This document shows, piece after piece, positions 1-6,343 of a stretch of 12,545 nucleotides of DNA. The stretch's first letter is position 1; each line of letters starts with the position of its first letter. The stretch comes from Boseongicola sp. SB0662_bin_57 (GTDB taxonomy: Bacteria > Pseudomonadota > Alphaproteobacteria > Rhodobacterales > Rhodobacteraceae), in NCBI GenBank assembly GCA_009839535.1, contig VXPN01000407.1:1-12545 (forward strand), given 5' to 3'. Position numbers and translations under genes: made by a program. The notes under the pieces were generated by a model. The model had not been told where the DNA came from and made no database searches. It was given only the letters and a program-made list of their open reading frames with translations.

Positions 1-182
1 GCACGCCGGAGGTCGGCGGTCCGAACTCGTTCCAGGCGCTTGAGGTCTGTCGCCATCTTGCCGGGCTCGACATCCGGGGCGCCGACCTTGTCGAGGTGTC
101 GCCACCTTTCGACCAGGGCGACGCCACCGCGTTTCTCGGCGCCTCGATCATCTTCGAGCTGCTTTGCGCAATGGCTGGCTGA
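1..182 (+). CDS. Agmatinase/arginase-family ureohydrolase, C-terminal fragment (5' end outside window)
   Basis: Read in the frame starting at base 3, 59 codons precede the TGA stop at 180-182. The fragment contains the segment DLVEVSPPFDQGDATAFLGA, which matches the C-terminal signature of the ureohydrolase superfamily (arginase, agmatinase, guanidinobutyrase): a conserved Glu in VEVSP, then an Asp, then a GxTAxLGA-type helix. Family members hydrolyse guanidino compounds to urea plus an amine at a binuclear Mn centre. The metal-binding Asp and His residues lie upstream of the window, so substrate (agmatine, guanidinobutyrate or other) cannot be decided. The gene is convergent with the radical SAM gene, 74 bases away. 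No clear terminator is visible between them. The family call is fairly safe; a specific symbol such as speB is not justified from the fragment. Confidence 0.8.
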   Translation, partial: TPEVGGPNSFQALEVCRHLAGLDIRGADLVEVSPPFDQGDATAFLGASIIFELLCAMAG

Positions 183-256
183 CGGCGCTTTGGACCGCAC
201 GGCTCACAAGCGGGCTCACCGTGAGACCTTGCGATCGGGGACGGGCGGGAGCACGG

Positions 257-1207
257 TCAGGCCGAGCAGCTTGCGCCGCCGAGAACGCAGAACTTCGCGC
301 AATGCGGATGATTGAGCCGAACGGGCCTTGAGGCCTCCTTCAGGGACCTGCCGAGTTCAAACCGCGTGTCGTAGGGAAGAAGCGTGCAAGCGACGACGGT
401 GGGGTGCCTGGTCCCCTTGCGCTTGATCACCATCCGCGAGGAGGCGCACATGACGTGTTCGGGCGACTTGCCCAGGATGTCCCAGCAAGCCGTCGAGATT
501 TCCGGTACGTCGGCGGTTTCATCCATTTCCGGGAACAGCACGGTATCGGCAGGGTTGTAGGCGTCGATCCCGAAACCTTCGCTCGCATAAAGCGCGGCGT
601 ATCCGTCGCGCGCATGGGCCTCGGTCTCACCCCAAATCGTGCGTCCGGCCACGGCCATGCGGACGCCTTGGTCCCGAAGCCAGCGCATGCCTTCCAGCGA
701 GATGCCGAAGCTGCCGACGCCGCGTTCCTCGTCGTGCTGCGCCGCTGACCAGTGGTCGAGCGAAATCCTGAGCGTCATCCGGCCGCCAAATCTGCGCTGA
801 AGGTCCTCGATTCCGGCGCGCATCGACTTTCGCATCATCGGTTTCATGGCGTTCGTGAGAATCAGGACTTCGTGTCCCGCTTCGAGGGAAGCGCGCGCCA
901 TTGCGATCATGTCCGGGTTCATGAACGGTTCGCCGCCCGTAAACCCGATTTCACGAACGGGCTTGTCGAGTTTTGCAATCTCGGAAAGGTAGTGCTCAAC
1001 GTCAGCGAGCGTCAGATAGACCAGACTGTCGTTCCTCGGCGACGACAGTATGTAACAGTTGGGGCACTCGATGTTGCACAGCGTGCCCGTGTTGAACCAG
1101 AGCGTCTCAAGGCGTGCCAATGCAACCTCGGCCCTCTCCTCGCCTGTTGCCGTAACCAGGGGGTCGCGGAACTTCTCGCCTGAAAGCAACTCGGATCCGT
1201 CCTTCAT
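257..1207 (-). CDS. Radical SAM enzyme with extra C-terminal cysteines
   Basis: This 316-residue protein has the radical SAM cluster motif CNIECPNC (CX3CX2C; Cys44, Cys48, Cys51) and the SAM-binding GGEP motif at 91-94 after a beta strand (EIGFT). It should therefore bind a [4Fe-4S] cluster and cleave SAM to a 5'-deoxyadenosyl radical. A second cysteine group sits at the C-terminus: Cys274 in ACTLLPY, then Cys303, Cys307 and Cys314 (CX28CX3CX6C). This resembles a shortened SPASM/Twitch region that could hold an auxiliary cluster. The ATG start follows a strong Shine-Dalgarno AGGAGGG about 10 bases upstream. A 40-codon ORF (1262-1384) lies 54 bases upstream on the same strand and is probably cotranscribed. 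Many SPASM/Twitch enzymes modify ribosomal peptides, and others act on small molecules, so the substrate is unknown. Radical SAM membership is near certain; the role is open. Confidence 0.93.
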   Translation of the reverse strand: MKDGSELLSGEKFRDPLVTATGEERAEVALARLETLWFNTGTLCNIECPNCYILSSPRNDSLVYLTLADVEHYLSEIAKLDKPVREIGFTGGEPFMNPDMIAMARASLEAGHEVLILTNAMKPMMRKSMRAGIEDLQRRFGGRMTLRISLDHWSAAQHDEERGVGSFGISLEGMRWLRDQGVRMAVAGRTIWGETEAHARDGYAALYASEGFGIDAYNPADTVLFPEMDETADVPEISTACWDILGKSPEHVMCASSRMVIKRKGTRHPTVVACTLLPYDTRFELGRSLKEASRPVRLNHPHCAKFCVLGGASCSA

Positions 1208-1261
1208 TCGTGCTCGCCCTCCTGAATGATCTGCCTCGCGGAGTCCCTGAACCTTCCGGCG

Positions 1262-1384
1262 TCAGGCAACCTCGGCTGCAACGCGCTCCCTGGATTCGAG
1301 TGCCCGGCGCATCGCCCAGGCCGGCTGCGGGTTTCGGGGCAATGTCATGTTGAATTCGCCGCTAGCATCCGCCAAGACTTGCAT
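1262..1384 (-). CDS. Small ORF (40 aa) upstream of radical SAM gene; possible peptide substrate
   Basis: I do not recognise this peptide. On the minus strand an ATG at 1384 opens a 40-codon frame ending in TGA at 1262. It begins MQVLADASGEFNMTLPRNPQ, continues with a PAWAMRRALE segment and ends in an Arg/Glu/Ala/Val-rich helix-like tail (ESRERVAAEVA). A strong GAGGAG Shine-Dalgarno lies 6 bases before the ATG. About 72% of third codon positions are G or C, as expected for coding DNA in this genome. It has no Cys, no Tyr, one Trp (residue 23), no signal peptide and no membrane segment. It lies 54 bases upstream of the radical SAM gene in the same orientation, the layout of a RiPP precursor and its maturase. 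It could instead be a translated leader peptide or a chance ORF. Translation is likely; the precursor role is inference. Confidence 0.55.
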   Translation of the reverse strand: MQVLADASGEFNMTLPRNPQPAWAMRRALESRERVAAEVA

Positions 1385-1390
1385 TAGTCG

Positions 1391-1396
1391 CTCCTC
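1391..1396 (-). promoter_or_regulatory. Strong ribosome binding site of the 40-codon ORF
   Basis: On the minus strand the bases read GAGGAG, followed by six bases (CGACTA) and then the ATG at 1384. This near-ideal Shine-Dalgarno and spacing is the main reason for treating the short frame as a real gene. No convincing promoter was found further upstream in the 201-base gap shared with the divergent zwf gene. Confidence 0.6.
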
Positions 1397-1585
1397 ACCG
1401 GAATTCCAATTCGAACGCTTGTCCAGACTGAAACTCTAAGTGCCGAAATCCGGAAGGGTAAAGTGCAGGCGTGTGGCAGTGACGGTGATGTGATGTTGCC
1501 CGCATCGCATTGCTTGCAGCGAATTCGTCCTGCAGATGCGACGGGTTCGTGGCATCGGCGTCAGTGACGGGAAGAGGAAGGCAGC

Positions 1586-3055
1586 ATGGTTTCGCGCGTC
1601 ATCCCGGTCGAGCCGTTCGACCTGGTGATATTCGGAGGTACGGGCGACCTGGCCCGGAGAAGGATTTTTCCAGGCCTGTTTCGCCGTTTCCGGGCGGGAC
1701 AGATGCCCCCGAAGAGCCGGATCATCGGCGCTGCGCGGCGACGGTTGGACAGGGACGGGTACCGGGCATTCGTCGCAGAAGCCCTGAGCGAGTTCGTCCC
1801 CGAGTCCGCGCGGCCCGAAGATGACGTCAGGACCTTTCTGGGGTGCATTGACCACCTGATCCTTGATGCCGCGAGCGACGGCGGCTGGGACACGCTTTCC
1901 GGCATGTTGCGGGATGGCGTCGTTCGGGCCTTCTACTTTTCCGTCGCGCCGTCGCTCTTTGGCACCCTGGCCGAGCGTCTGCGGAAACATGGCTGCGCGA
2001 GTCCCGCCTGCCGGATAGTGGTCGAGAAACCGTTTGGCCGCGATCTCGAGAGTGCCCGGGAGCTGAACAGGATCTTGCGCAACCACTTTGACGAGAGCCA
2101 GATTTACAGGATCGACCATTACCTGGGAAAGGAAACCGTCCAGAACCTGATGGCGGTCCGATTCGGCAATGTCCTGTTCGAGCCTCTGTGGCACGCGCAG
2201 TTCGTGGACCATGTGCAGATCACGGTGGCGGAGAGCGTTGGCGTGGACGGGCGCGGGGGCTACTACGACAAGGCGGGCGCGATGCGGGACATGATCCAGA
2301 ATCACCTGATGCAGCTTCTCTGCCTCATTGCAATGGAGCCGCCGTCGCGCTTTGACCCGGACGCGGTGCGGGACGAGAAGCTCAAGGTGATCCGGGCGAT
2401 CGAGCGACCGGCCCCGCGTGACATCGTGCGGGGCCGGTACGTGTCCGCCGTCCCCGGGGAAAGCTACCTGGACCAGGTCGAAAATGCGGACAGCCGGACC
2501 GAGAGCTTCATCGCCCTCAGACTTCACATTTCCAACTGGCGATGGGCGGGAGTGCCGTTCTATCTCCGGACCGGCAAGCGCATGGCGGCCAGGCACTCGG
2601 AGATCTCCATCGTGTTCAAGACCGCGCCACATTCGATCTTCGGCCAGACGCTTGGGCGGCACCGCAACGTTCTGGCCATTTGCTTGCAGCCGAACGAGGG
2701 AATAAACCTCTTCGTCACGATCAAGGAGCCGGGGCCGGGCGGAATGCGCCTCGTGGACGTTCCGCTGGACATGACCTTTGCAGAAGCGTTGGGGCGGGGC
2801 GTGGAGGACGCGCCGGCCGCCTATGAGCGCCTCATCATGGATGTCATTCGCGGAGACCAGACGTTGTTCATGCGCGGCGACGAGGTTGAACAGGCATGGG
2901 CATGGACCGACCCGATCATCAAGGATTGGCGGGAGCGGGAAGAGCACCCGGAATCCTACCAGATCGGCACGAACGGCCCCGAGAGGGCGGCTGCCTTGCT
3001 TGAGGGCGACGGCCGGAAGTGGCGGGACATCGACGACGGACAGGATAGCGCGTGA
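1586..3055 (+). CDS. zwf: Glucose-6-phosphate 1-dehydrogenase
   Basis: Zwf oxidises glucose-6-phosphate to 6-phosphoglucono-1,5-lactone with NAD(P)+ in the cytoplasm, the entry to the oxidative pentose phosphate and Entner-Doudoroff routes. The length (489 residues) is usual. The N-terminal Rossmann motif FGGTGDLA (16-23) binds the dinucleotide. The family signature RIDHYLGKE is at 175-183, and the catalytic His in QNHLMQ falls at residue 240, the number it has in the Leuconostoc enzyme. One oddity is that the Lys that normally follows GDLAxR, a glucose-6-phosphate contact, is Arg26 here (GDLARRRIFP). The ATG is preceded by AAGAGGAAGG. The stop overlaps the pgi start (TGATG), so the two are translationally coupled. 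The gene is divergent from the radical SAM unit. Confidence 0.97.
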   Translation: MVSRVIPVEPFDLVIFGGTGDLARRRIFPGLFRRFRAGQMPPKSRIIGAARRRLDRDGYRAFVAEALSEFVPESARPEDDVRTFLGCIDHLILDAASDGGWDTLSGMLRDGVVRAFYFSVAPSLFGTLAERLRKHGCASPACRIVVEKPFGRDLESARELNRILRNHFDESQIYRIDHYLGKETVQNLMAVRFGNVLFEPLWHAQFVDHVQITVAESVGVDGRGGYYDKAGAMRDMIQNHLMQLLCLIAMEPPSRFDPDAVRDEKLKVIRAIERPAPRDIVRGRYVSAVPGESYLDQVENADSRTESFIALRLHISNWRWAGVPFYLRTGKRMAARHSEISIVFKTAPHSIFGQTLGRHRNVLAICLQPNEGINLFVTIKEPGPGGMRLVDVPLDMTFAEALGRGVEDAPAAYERLIMDVIRGDQTLFMRGDEVEQAWAWTDPIIKDWREREEHPESYQIGTNGPERAAALLEGDGRKWRDIDDGQDSA

Positions 3056-4665
3056 TGAACTGGGACCGGCTTGGCAAGATGGCGCACAAGGCCGTCGAGA
3101 CGCCGATCATCGAGAGGTTCGGCGAGCCGAAGCGGGCGCGCGAGTTTGCCGTTGAGGCAGGCGACCTGCTGTTTGACTATTCGAAGACCTCGATGGACAA
3201 GGCAGGCCGGAACCTGCTGCTCGAAATGTTCCACGAAACTGCGATCCCGTTGCATCGGCAGGCCATGTTCGGGGGCGAATCCATCAACGAGACCGAGGGA
3301 AGGGCCGTGCTCCATACGGCGCTCCGCAACCTGGCGGGCGCACCTGTCATGGTGGACGGTCAGGACGTCATGCCTGGCGTATTGGACACGCTCAACCGCA
3401 TGGAGAGGTTCGCCAAGGGCGTGCGTGACGGCAGCATTCGCGTCACGGGCGGCAAGGTCACGGACGTGATCAACATCGGCATCGGAGGTTCAGACCTCGG
3501 TCCGGCAATGGCGACCTTGGCGTTGGCACCCTACCACGACGGGCCGCGGTGCCACTTCGTCTCGAACGTGGATGCCGCGCATGTCAACGACATTCTCCTG
3601 CCGCTGAGGCCGGAGACCGCCTTGGTGATCGTCGCTTCCAAGACCTTCACCACGATTGAGACGAAGACCAATGCCGACACCGTTCGAAAGTGGATTGGCG
3701 AATCCCTGTGTGATGAAGACGCAGGCTCGCATTTCGTGGCGCTTTCCTCCGCAGGGGACCGGACGTCCGCCTATGGCATTGATCCGGAACGCGTGTTCGG
3801 CTTCGAGGACTGGGTAGGAGGTCGCTATTCCGTATGGGGGCCGATCGGGCTGTCCCTGATGATCGCCATAGGGCCGGAGGCGTTTCGCGCCTTCCTGTCT
3901 GGTGGGCATGCCATGGACCTGCATTTCCAGGCTGCGCCGCCCTTGCAGAACATGCCGGTCATGCTTGCGCTGACCGGGCTGTGGCACAACCAGGGTCTCG
4001 GCTACGCGACGCGGGCGGTTCTGCCGTACGAGCAGCGGCTGTCGCGTCTCCCAGCCTATCTTCAGCAGCTGGAAATGGAGAGCAACGGCAAGGGCGTCTC
4101 CATGATTGGTTCCGACCTTCCGGTCCATTCCGGTCCCGTGGTATGGGGCGAGCCCGGAACAAACGGCCAGCACGCCTTCTACCAGTTGATTCATCAGGGG
4201 ACGCGCGTGATCCCGTGCGAGTTCATGATCGGCGCCTCGGGGCATGAGGAGGAGCTCGCGCACCAGCATCGACTGCTCGTCGCGAACTGCCTAGCCCAAT
4301 CCGAGGCCCTGATGAGGGGCCGCAGCCTGGCGGAGGCAAAGGCGTTGCTCGCCGACAGCCTTTCGGGCGAGGAGCTGGACCGGCAGGCAAGGCACCGGGT
4401 GTTTCCGGGCAACCGGCCGTCGACCACGCTTGTCTATCCAAAGTTGACGCCTTTCGTGCTCGGGCAGATCGTGGCCCTGTATGAGCACCGCGTCTTTGTC
4501 GAAGGCGCCATGCTCGGCATCAACAGTTTCGACCAATGGGGTGTCGAGCTTGGCAAGGCGCTGGCCAAGGATCTCGAGCCAGTGGTTTCCGGCGAGGCTG
4601 ACGCTGGCGACAAGGACGCCTCGACAGCCCAGCTTGTCAGCTTTGTGAAACGGCACGCTGGCTGA
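3055..4665 (+). CDS. pgi: Glucose-6-phosphate isomerase
   Basis: Pgi interconverts glucose-6-phosphate and fructose-6-phosphate in the cytoplasm. The 536-residue product has the expected landmarks in order: the sugar-phosphate-binding loop INIGIGGSDLGP, the SKTFTTIET phosphate-binding segment, signature 1 DWVGGRYSVWGPIG, the ESNGK segment with the catalytic Glu, NGQHAFYQLIHQGT with the ring-opening His, and signature 2 GINSFDQWGVELGK with the catalytic Lys near the C-terminus. I chose the ATG at 3055, which shares its A with the zwf stop (TGATG) and has AGGAT eight bases upstream; a GTG at 3052 would add one residue. It is the second gene of a zwf-pgi operon and ends six bases before the convergent thioesterase gene. 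No terminator is visible in that gap. Confidence 0.97.
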   Translation: MNWDRLGKMAHKAVETPIIERFGEPKRAREFAVEAGDLLFDYSKTSMDKAGRNLLLEMFHETAIPLHRQAMFGGESINETEGRAVLHTALRNLAGAPVMVDGQDVMPGVLDTLNRMERFAKGVRDGSIRVTGGKVTDVINIGIGGSDLGPAMATLALAPYHDGPRCHFVSNVDAAHVNDILLPLRPETALVIVASKTFTTIETKTNADTVRKWIGESLCDEDAGSHFVALSSAGDRTSAYGIDPERVFGFEDWVGGRYSVWGPIGLSLMIAIGPEAFRAFLSGGHAMDLHFQAAPPLQNMPVMLALTGLWHNQGLGYATRAVLPYEQRLSRLPAYLQQLEMESNGKGVSMIGSDLPVHSGPVVWGEPGTNGQHAFYQLIHQGTRVIPCEFMIGASGHEEELAHQHRLLVANCLAQSEALMRGRSLAEAKALLADSLSGEELDRQARHRVFPGNRPSTTLVYPKLTPFVLGQIVALYEHRVFVEGAMLGINSFDQWGVELGKALAKDLEPVVSGEADAGDKDASTAQLVSFVKRHAG

Positions 4666-4671
4666 GCGGCG

Positions 4672-5100
4672 TCACGCCCGTTCTGCCCCGTCCCTGGCGA
4701 GAATGCGCTTGATCGCTTCGTCGTTGTGCGGCCGGCGTGCCTTGCCGTCCTGTTCCAGGCTCACAAGCACGGCGCTGCCCGTGGCGCGAACCGCGCCGCC
4801 GGAGTGGACGGCGTAGTCCATGATCAGGCTGGAAGGCTTCAGGAGGCGGGTGCGGGCTGTCACGACGTAGCGTTCGTCCTGGAGCATTGGTGCGAGGTAG
4901 TCGGCGCTTTGCTGGCGCACCACGATCTGCGGGTCGCCGTCGCGCCTCCGGTAGGACGAAAGTCCGTAGTCCTGGAAGTAACGGACCCGGATGTTCTCGA
5001 ACCAGCTCAGGTACGACGCGTTGTTCACGTGGTTCAGGGCGTCGAGTTCATGGAACCTGACCTGATCCGAATACCCGTAGGGCCAGCCATGAATTCCCAT
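4672..5100 (-). CDS. Acyl-CoA thioesterase, 4-hydroxybenzoyl-CoA thioesterase-like (hotdog fold)
   Basis: The 142-residue product has the YbgC/4HBT-type hotdog core: VRFHELDALNHVNNASYLSW at 14-33 carries the catalytic-type Asp20 and the conserved His24/Asn26/Asn27, and a central helix (FENIRVRYFQDYGL) and beta sheet follow. Such enzymes hydrolyse acyl-CoA thioesters; the substrate cannot be predicted. The frame stays open upstream through the tRNA-Gly gene, so an automatic call starting at 5283 would be wrong: that extension is translated tRNA (GVAQWQSRSFPSLRRGFDSL). I use the ATG at 5100, which gives a normal family length although its Shine-Dalgarno is weak. A TTG at 5145 would add 15 residues and may be the true start, since related proteins, as I recall them, often have a short N-terminal extension. 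The gene probably reads from the tRNA promoter. Confidence 0.88.
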   Translation of the reverse strand: MGIHGWPYGYSDQVRFHELDALNHVNNASYLSWFENIRVRYFQDYGLSSYRRRDGDPQIVVRQQSADYLAPMLQDERYVVTARTRLLKPSSLIMDYAVHSGGAVRATGSAVLVSLEQDGKARRPHNDEAIKRILARDGAERA

Positions 5101-5170
5101 GGCTTCGAGGTCAGGGGTGTCCAGCTGGTTCAGGAAATCGGACAAGGGAGGGCGTTCCGGACAGATTGAG

Positions 5171-5244
5171 TGGAGCGGGTGAAGGGAATCGAACCCTCGT
5201 CTTAAGCTTGGGAAGCTCCTGCTCTGCCATTGAGCTACACCCGC
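5171..5244 (-). tRNA. tRNA-Gly(CCC)
   Basis: The minus strand reads GCGGGTGTAGCTCAATGGCA and folds as a full 74-base cloverleaf including the encoded CCA (5171-5173). The acceptor stem GCGGGTG/CACCCGC is perfect, as is the D stem GCTC/GAGC. The T arm is GAGGG-TTCGATT-CCCTT. The anticodon loop TTCCCAA has T33 and purine 37, so the anticodon is CCC, reading GGG codons. The anticodon stem is weak: G27 faces A43, and G28 pairs with T42 as a wobble. A TCC reading would put C at position 37 and is rejected. The sequence closely resembles, as I recall it, the Escherichia coli tRNA-Gly(CCC). Confidence 0.96.
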
Positions 5245-5254
5245 GAGGAACAAT

Positions 5255-5283
5255 GAACTAGTTGCCAGCGCCGTGCGGGTCAA
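5255..5283 (-). promoter_or_regulatory. Promoter of tRNA-Gly(CCC)
   Basis: On the minus strand TTGACC (5283-5278) and TAGTTC (5260-5255) are separated by exactly 17 bases. The -35 matches the consensus at five of six positions. The -10 is weaker, as is common in high-GC alphaproteobacteria. The predicted start, about seven bases downstream of the -10, falls near 5248, only a few bases before the tRNA 5' end at 5244. The unit probably reads through into the thioesterase gene. Confidence 0.6.
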
Positions 5284-5606
5284 GCCTCAGTTTCCGGTTG
5301 TCCGACTTCACCCATCCTTGGAAGAGGACATCCGTTCAGGCGGCAATGGTTGCGTACCGATGCGCTGGCAAATGGCTGCAATCGAATTTCCGTCGTGCAA
5401 AGGACAAGTCTTCCGCGGTCTGATGTCAGGGTACAATCGGCCGCTCACGTCAAGGACCGAGGATTCCCTGAACGGGCTACGTGCTGCGCTGCCGACACTT
5501 GAGTCCTGCGCAGCGACTCGTGACTGCGCCTTTCTGCATTCGCAATGGTTCTGAACGGGGTCTTTACGCTGCCAAGATGAGATGCTAGCGGGCCGGCATG
5601 CAGGAA

Positions 5607-5635
5607 TTGCGCTCCATAGCCGGAAGTCATATGTA
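5607..5635 (+). promoter_or_regulatory. Possible promoter for the phosphoesterase gene
   Basis: TTGCGC (5607-5612) and TATGTA (5630-5635) are spaced by 17 bases, about 105 bases upstream of the coding start. The -35 matches four of six consensus positions and the -10 only three. The predicted start site would fall inside the inverted repeat that begins two bases after the -10. This is a weak prediction. Confidence 0.3.
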
Positions 5636-5636
5636 G

Positions 5637-5655
5637 CGCCCGCCTATTGCGGGCG
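5637..5655. repeat. Perfect 7-bp GC inverted repeat
   Basis: CGCCCGC (5637-5643) and GCGGGCG (5649-5655) are perfect inverted copies around the loop CTATT. There is no T-run on either side, so it is not a classical intrinsic terminator. It overlaps the expected transcription start of the promoter proposed at 5607-5635 and could be an operator or a 5' UTR hairpin. Confidence 0.5.
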
Positions 5656-5727
5656 GCGTCTTCGCTGTTCGCAAGAGGATTTGCACTCTCCGAAACTGCC
5701 TGACGCCGCCTGCGTGGAATTGCATGT

Positions 5728-5732
5728 AGGAG
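5728..5732 (+). promoter_or_regulatory. Ribosome binding site that places the phosphoesterase start at TTG 5740
   Basis: AGGAG at 5728-5732 is one base from the GTG at 5734 but seven bases from the in-frame TTG at 5740. Only the second spacing suits ribosome binding, so the protein probably begins M-THWYTADLHF rather than two residues earlier. Confidence 0.6.
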
Positions 5733-5739
5733 AGTGAAA

Positions 5740-6312
5740 TTGACACATTGGTATACTGCCGACCTTCACTTCGGTCACGAAAACATCATCCGGCTCTGTG
5801 GCCGGCCGTTTCGTGATGCCGATCACATGGAGGCGGTGATCCTCGAAAACCTCTGGAGCTGCGTTGGCCCGCAGGATGATCTCTGGATTCTCGGGGACTT
5901 CGCGTTGGGCAGAAATTCGAGGAATGACGAGTGGCTCCATCAACGATTCGACCAGCTTCCGGGATTGCGAAGGCACCTGATCGTCGGCAATCACGATCGC
6001 GCCATGACCCTGAGGCTGCCTTGGGACAGCGTGTCGCATTTCCTGGAGGTGAGGGATGATCCGAACTGCCGTCCCAACACGCTCTGTCACTATCCGATGG
6101 TGACCTGGAACCATTCCAGGCGCGGCGCATTGCAGCTCTTTGGCCACGTGCATCAAAACTGGAAAGGCACCAGGAATTCAGTCAACGTCGGGGTCGATGT
6201 CTTTGACTACAGGCCGGTGCGGCTTGAGGACATCCAGCGTCGTGCGAAGACATTGCCCGTGAACGCGCATTGGCCCGACGTGGAGCCCGGGCTGGATCTG
6301 GAATCCAGGTAG
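5740..6312 (+). CDS. Calcineurin-like metallophosphoesterase
   Basis: The 190-residue cytoplasmic protein shows the complete metal-binding set of the calcineurin-like phosphoesterase superfamily: DLH (Asp8, His10), GD (Asp53), GNHD (Asn84, His85, Asp86), a His in CHYPM (His117) and GHVH (His136, His138). These residues bind a dinuclear metal centre that hydrolyses phosphomono- or diesters. The TADLHFGHENIIR opening is typical of a small bacterial subfamily of unassigned substrate. No signal peptide is present. A TTG start is preferred to the GTG at 5734 because of Shine-Dalgarno spacing. The gene stands alone: about 495 gene-poor bases precede it, and an inverted repeat follows 32 bases after the stop. 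The family is certain; the physiological role is unknown. Confidence 0.93.
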   Translation: MTHWYTADLHFGHENIIRLCGRPFRDADHMEAVILENLWSCVGPQDDLWILGDFALGRNSRNDEWLHQRFDQLPGLRRHLIVGNHDRAMTLRLPWDSVSHFLEVRDDPNCRPNTLCHYPMVTWNHSRRGALQLFGHVHQNWKGTRNSVNVGVDVFDYRPVRLEDIQRRAKTLPVNAHWPDVEPGLDLESR

Positions 6313-6343
6313 CATGTCACTTGCCACGTTGACGGAGCGGGTC

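Larger units (their letters stand above)
5245..5739. other. Gene-poor stretch of about 495 bases between tRNA-Gly and the phosphoesterase gene
   Basis: I find no convincing gene here. Apart from the tRNA promoter, a possible promoter at 5607-5635 and an inverted repeat at 5637-5655, nothing is recognised. Two short open frames (5273-5554 on plus, 5445-5630 on minus) lack Shine-Dalgarno sequences, and their products look unlike real proteins. The section around 5480-5570 resembles the degenerate intergenic sequence found dispersed in some Rhodobacterales genomes, but that is an impression from memory. Confidence 0.5.

Noticed and set aside
183..256. Possible terminator between the ureohydrolase and radical SAM genes
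   Set aside because: Only a 5-bp imperfect inverted repeat (CACGG/CCGTG) is present, with no T-run.
404..1183. Two plus-strand open frames (404-748 and 752-1183) opposite the radical SAM gene
   Set aside because: They are shadows of the minus-strand gene, which has both cluster and SAM motifs and a strong ribosome binding site.
1415..1445. Partial sigma-54-like match (minus strand CGGCACTTAGAGTTTC) upstream of the 40-codon ORF
   Set aside because: The -24 part is imperfect and the -12 GC is absent. There is no activator gene nearby, so it is not enough to call a promoter.
1436..2947. Long minus-strand open frame (503 codons) opposite zwf
   Set aside because: It lies antisense to a certain zwf gene, has a composition rich in Arg, His, Pro and Val typical of GC-rich shadow frames, shows no recognisable domain, and the zwf motifs are complete on the other strand.
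3490..4269. Minus-strand open frame of 259 codons opposite pgi
   Set aside because: It is antisense to well-supported pgi motifs and has no recognisable features.
5273..5630. Short open frames in the gap beside tRNA-Gly (5273-5554 plus, 5445-5630 minus)
   Set aside because: There is no Shine-Dalgarno, no plausible domain, and the composition is unlike neighbouring genes. I left the region as a gene-poor stretch.
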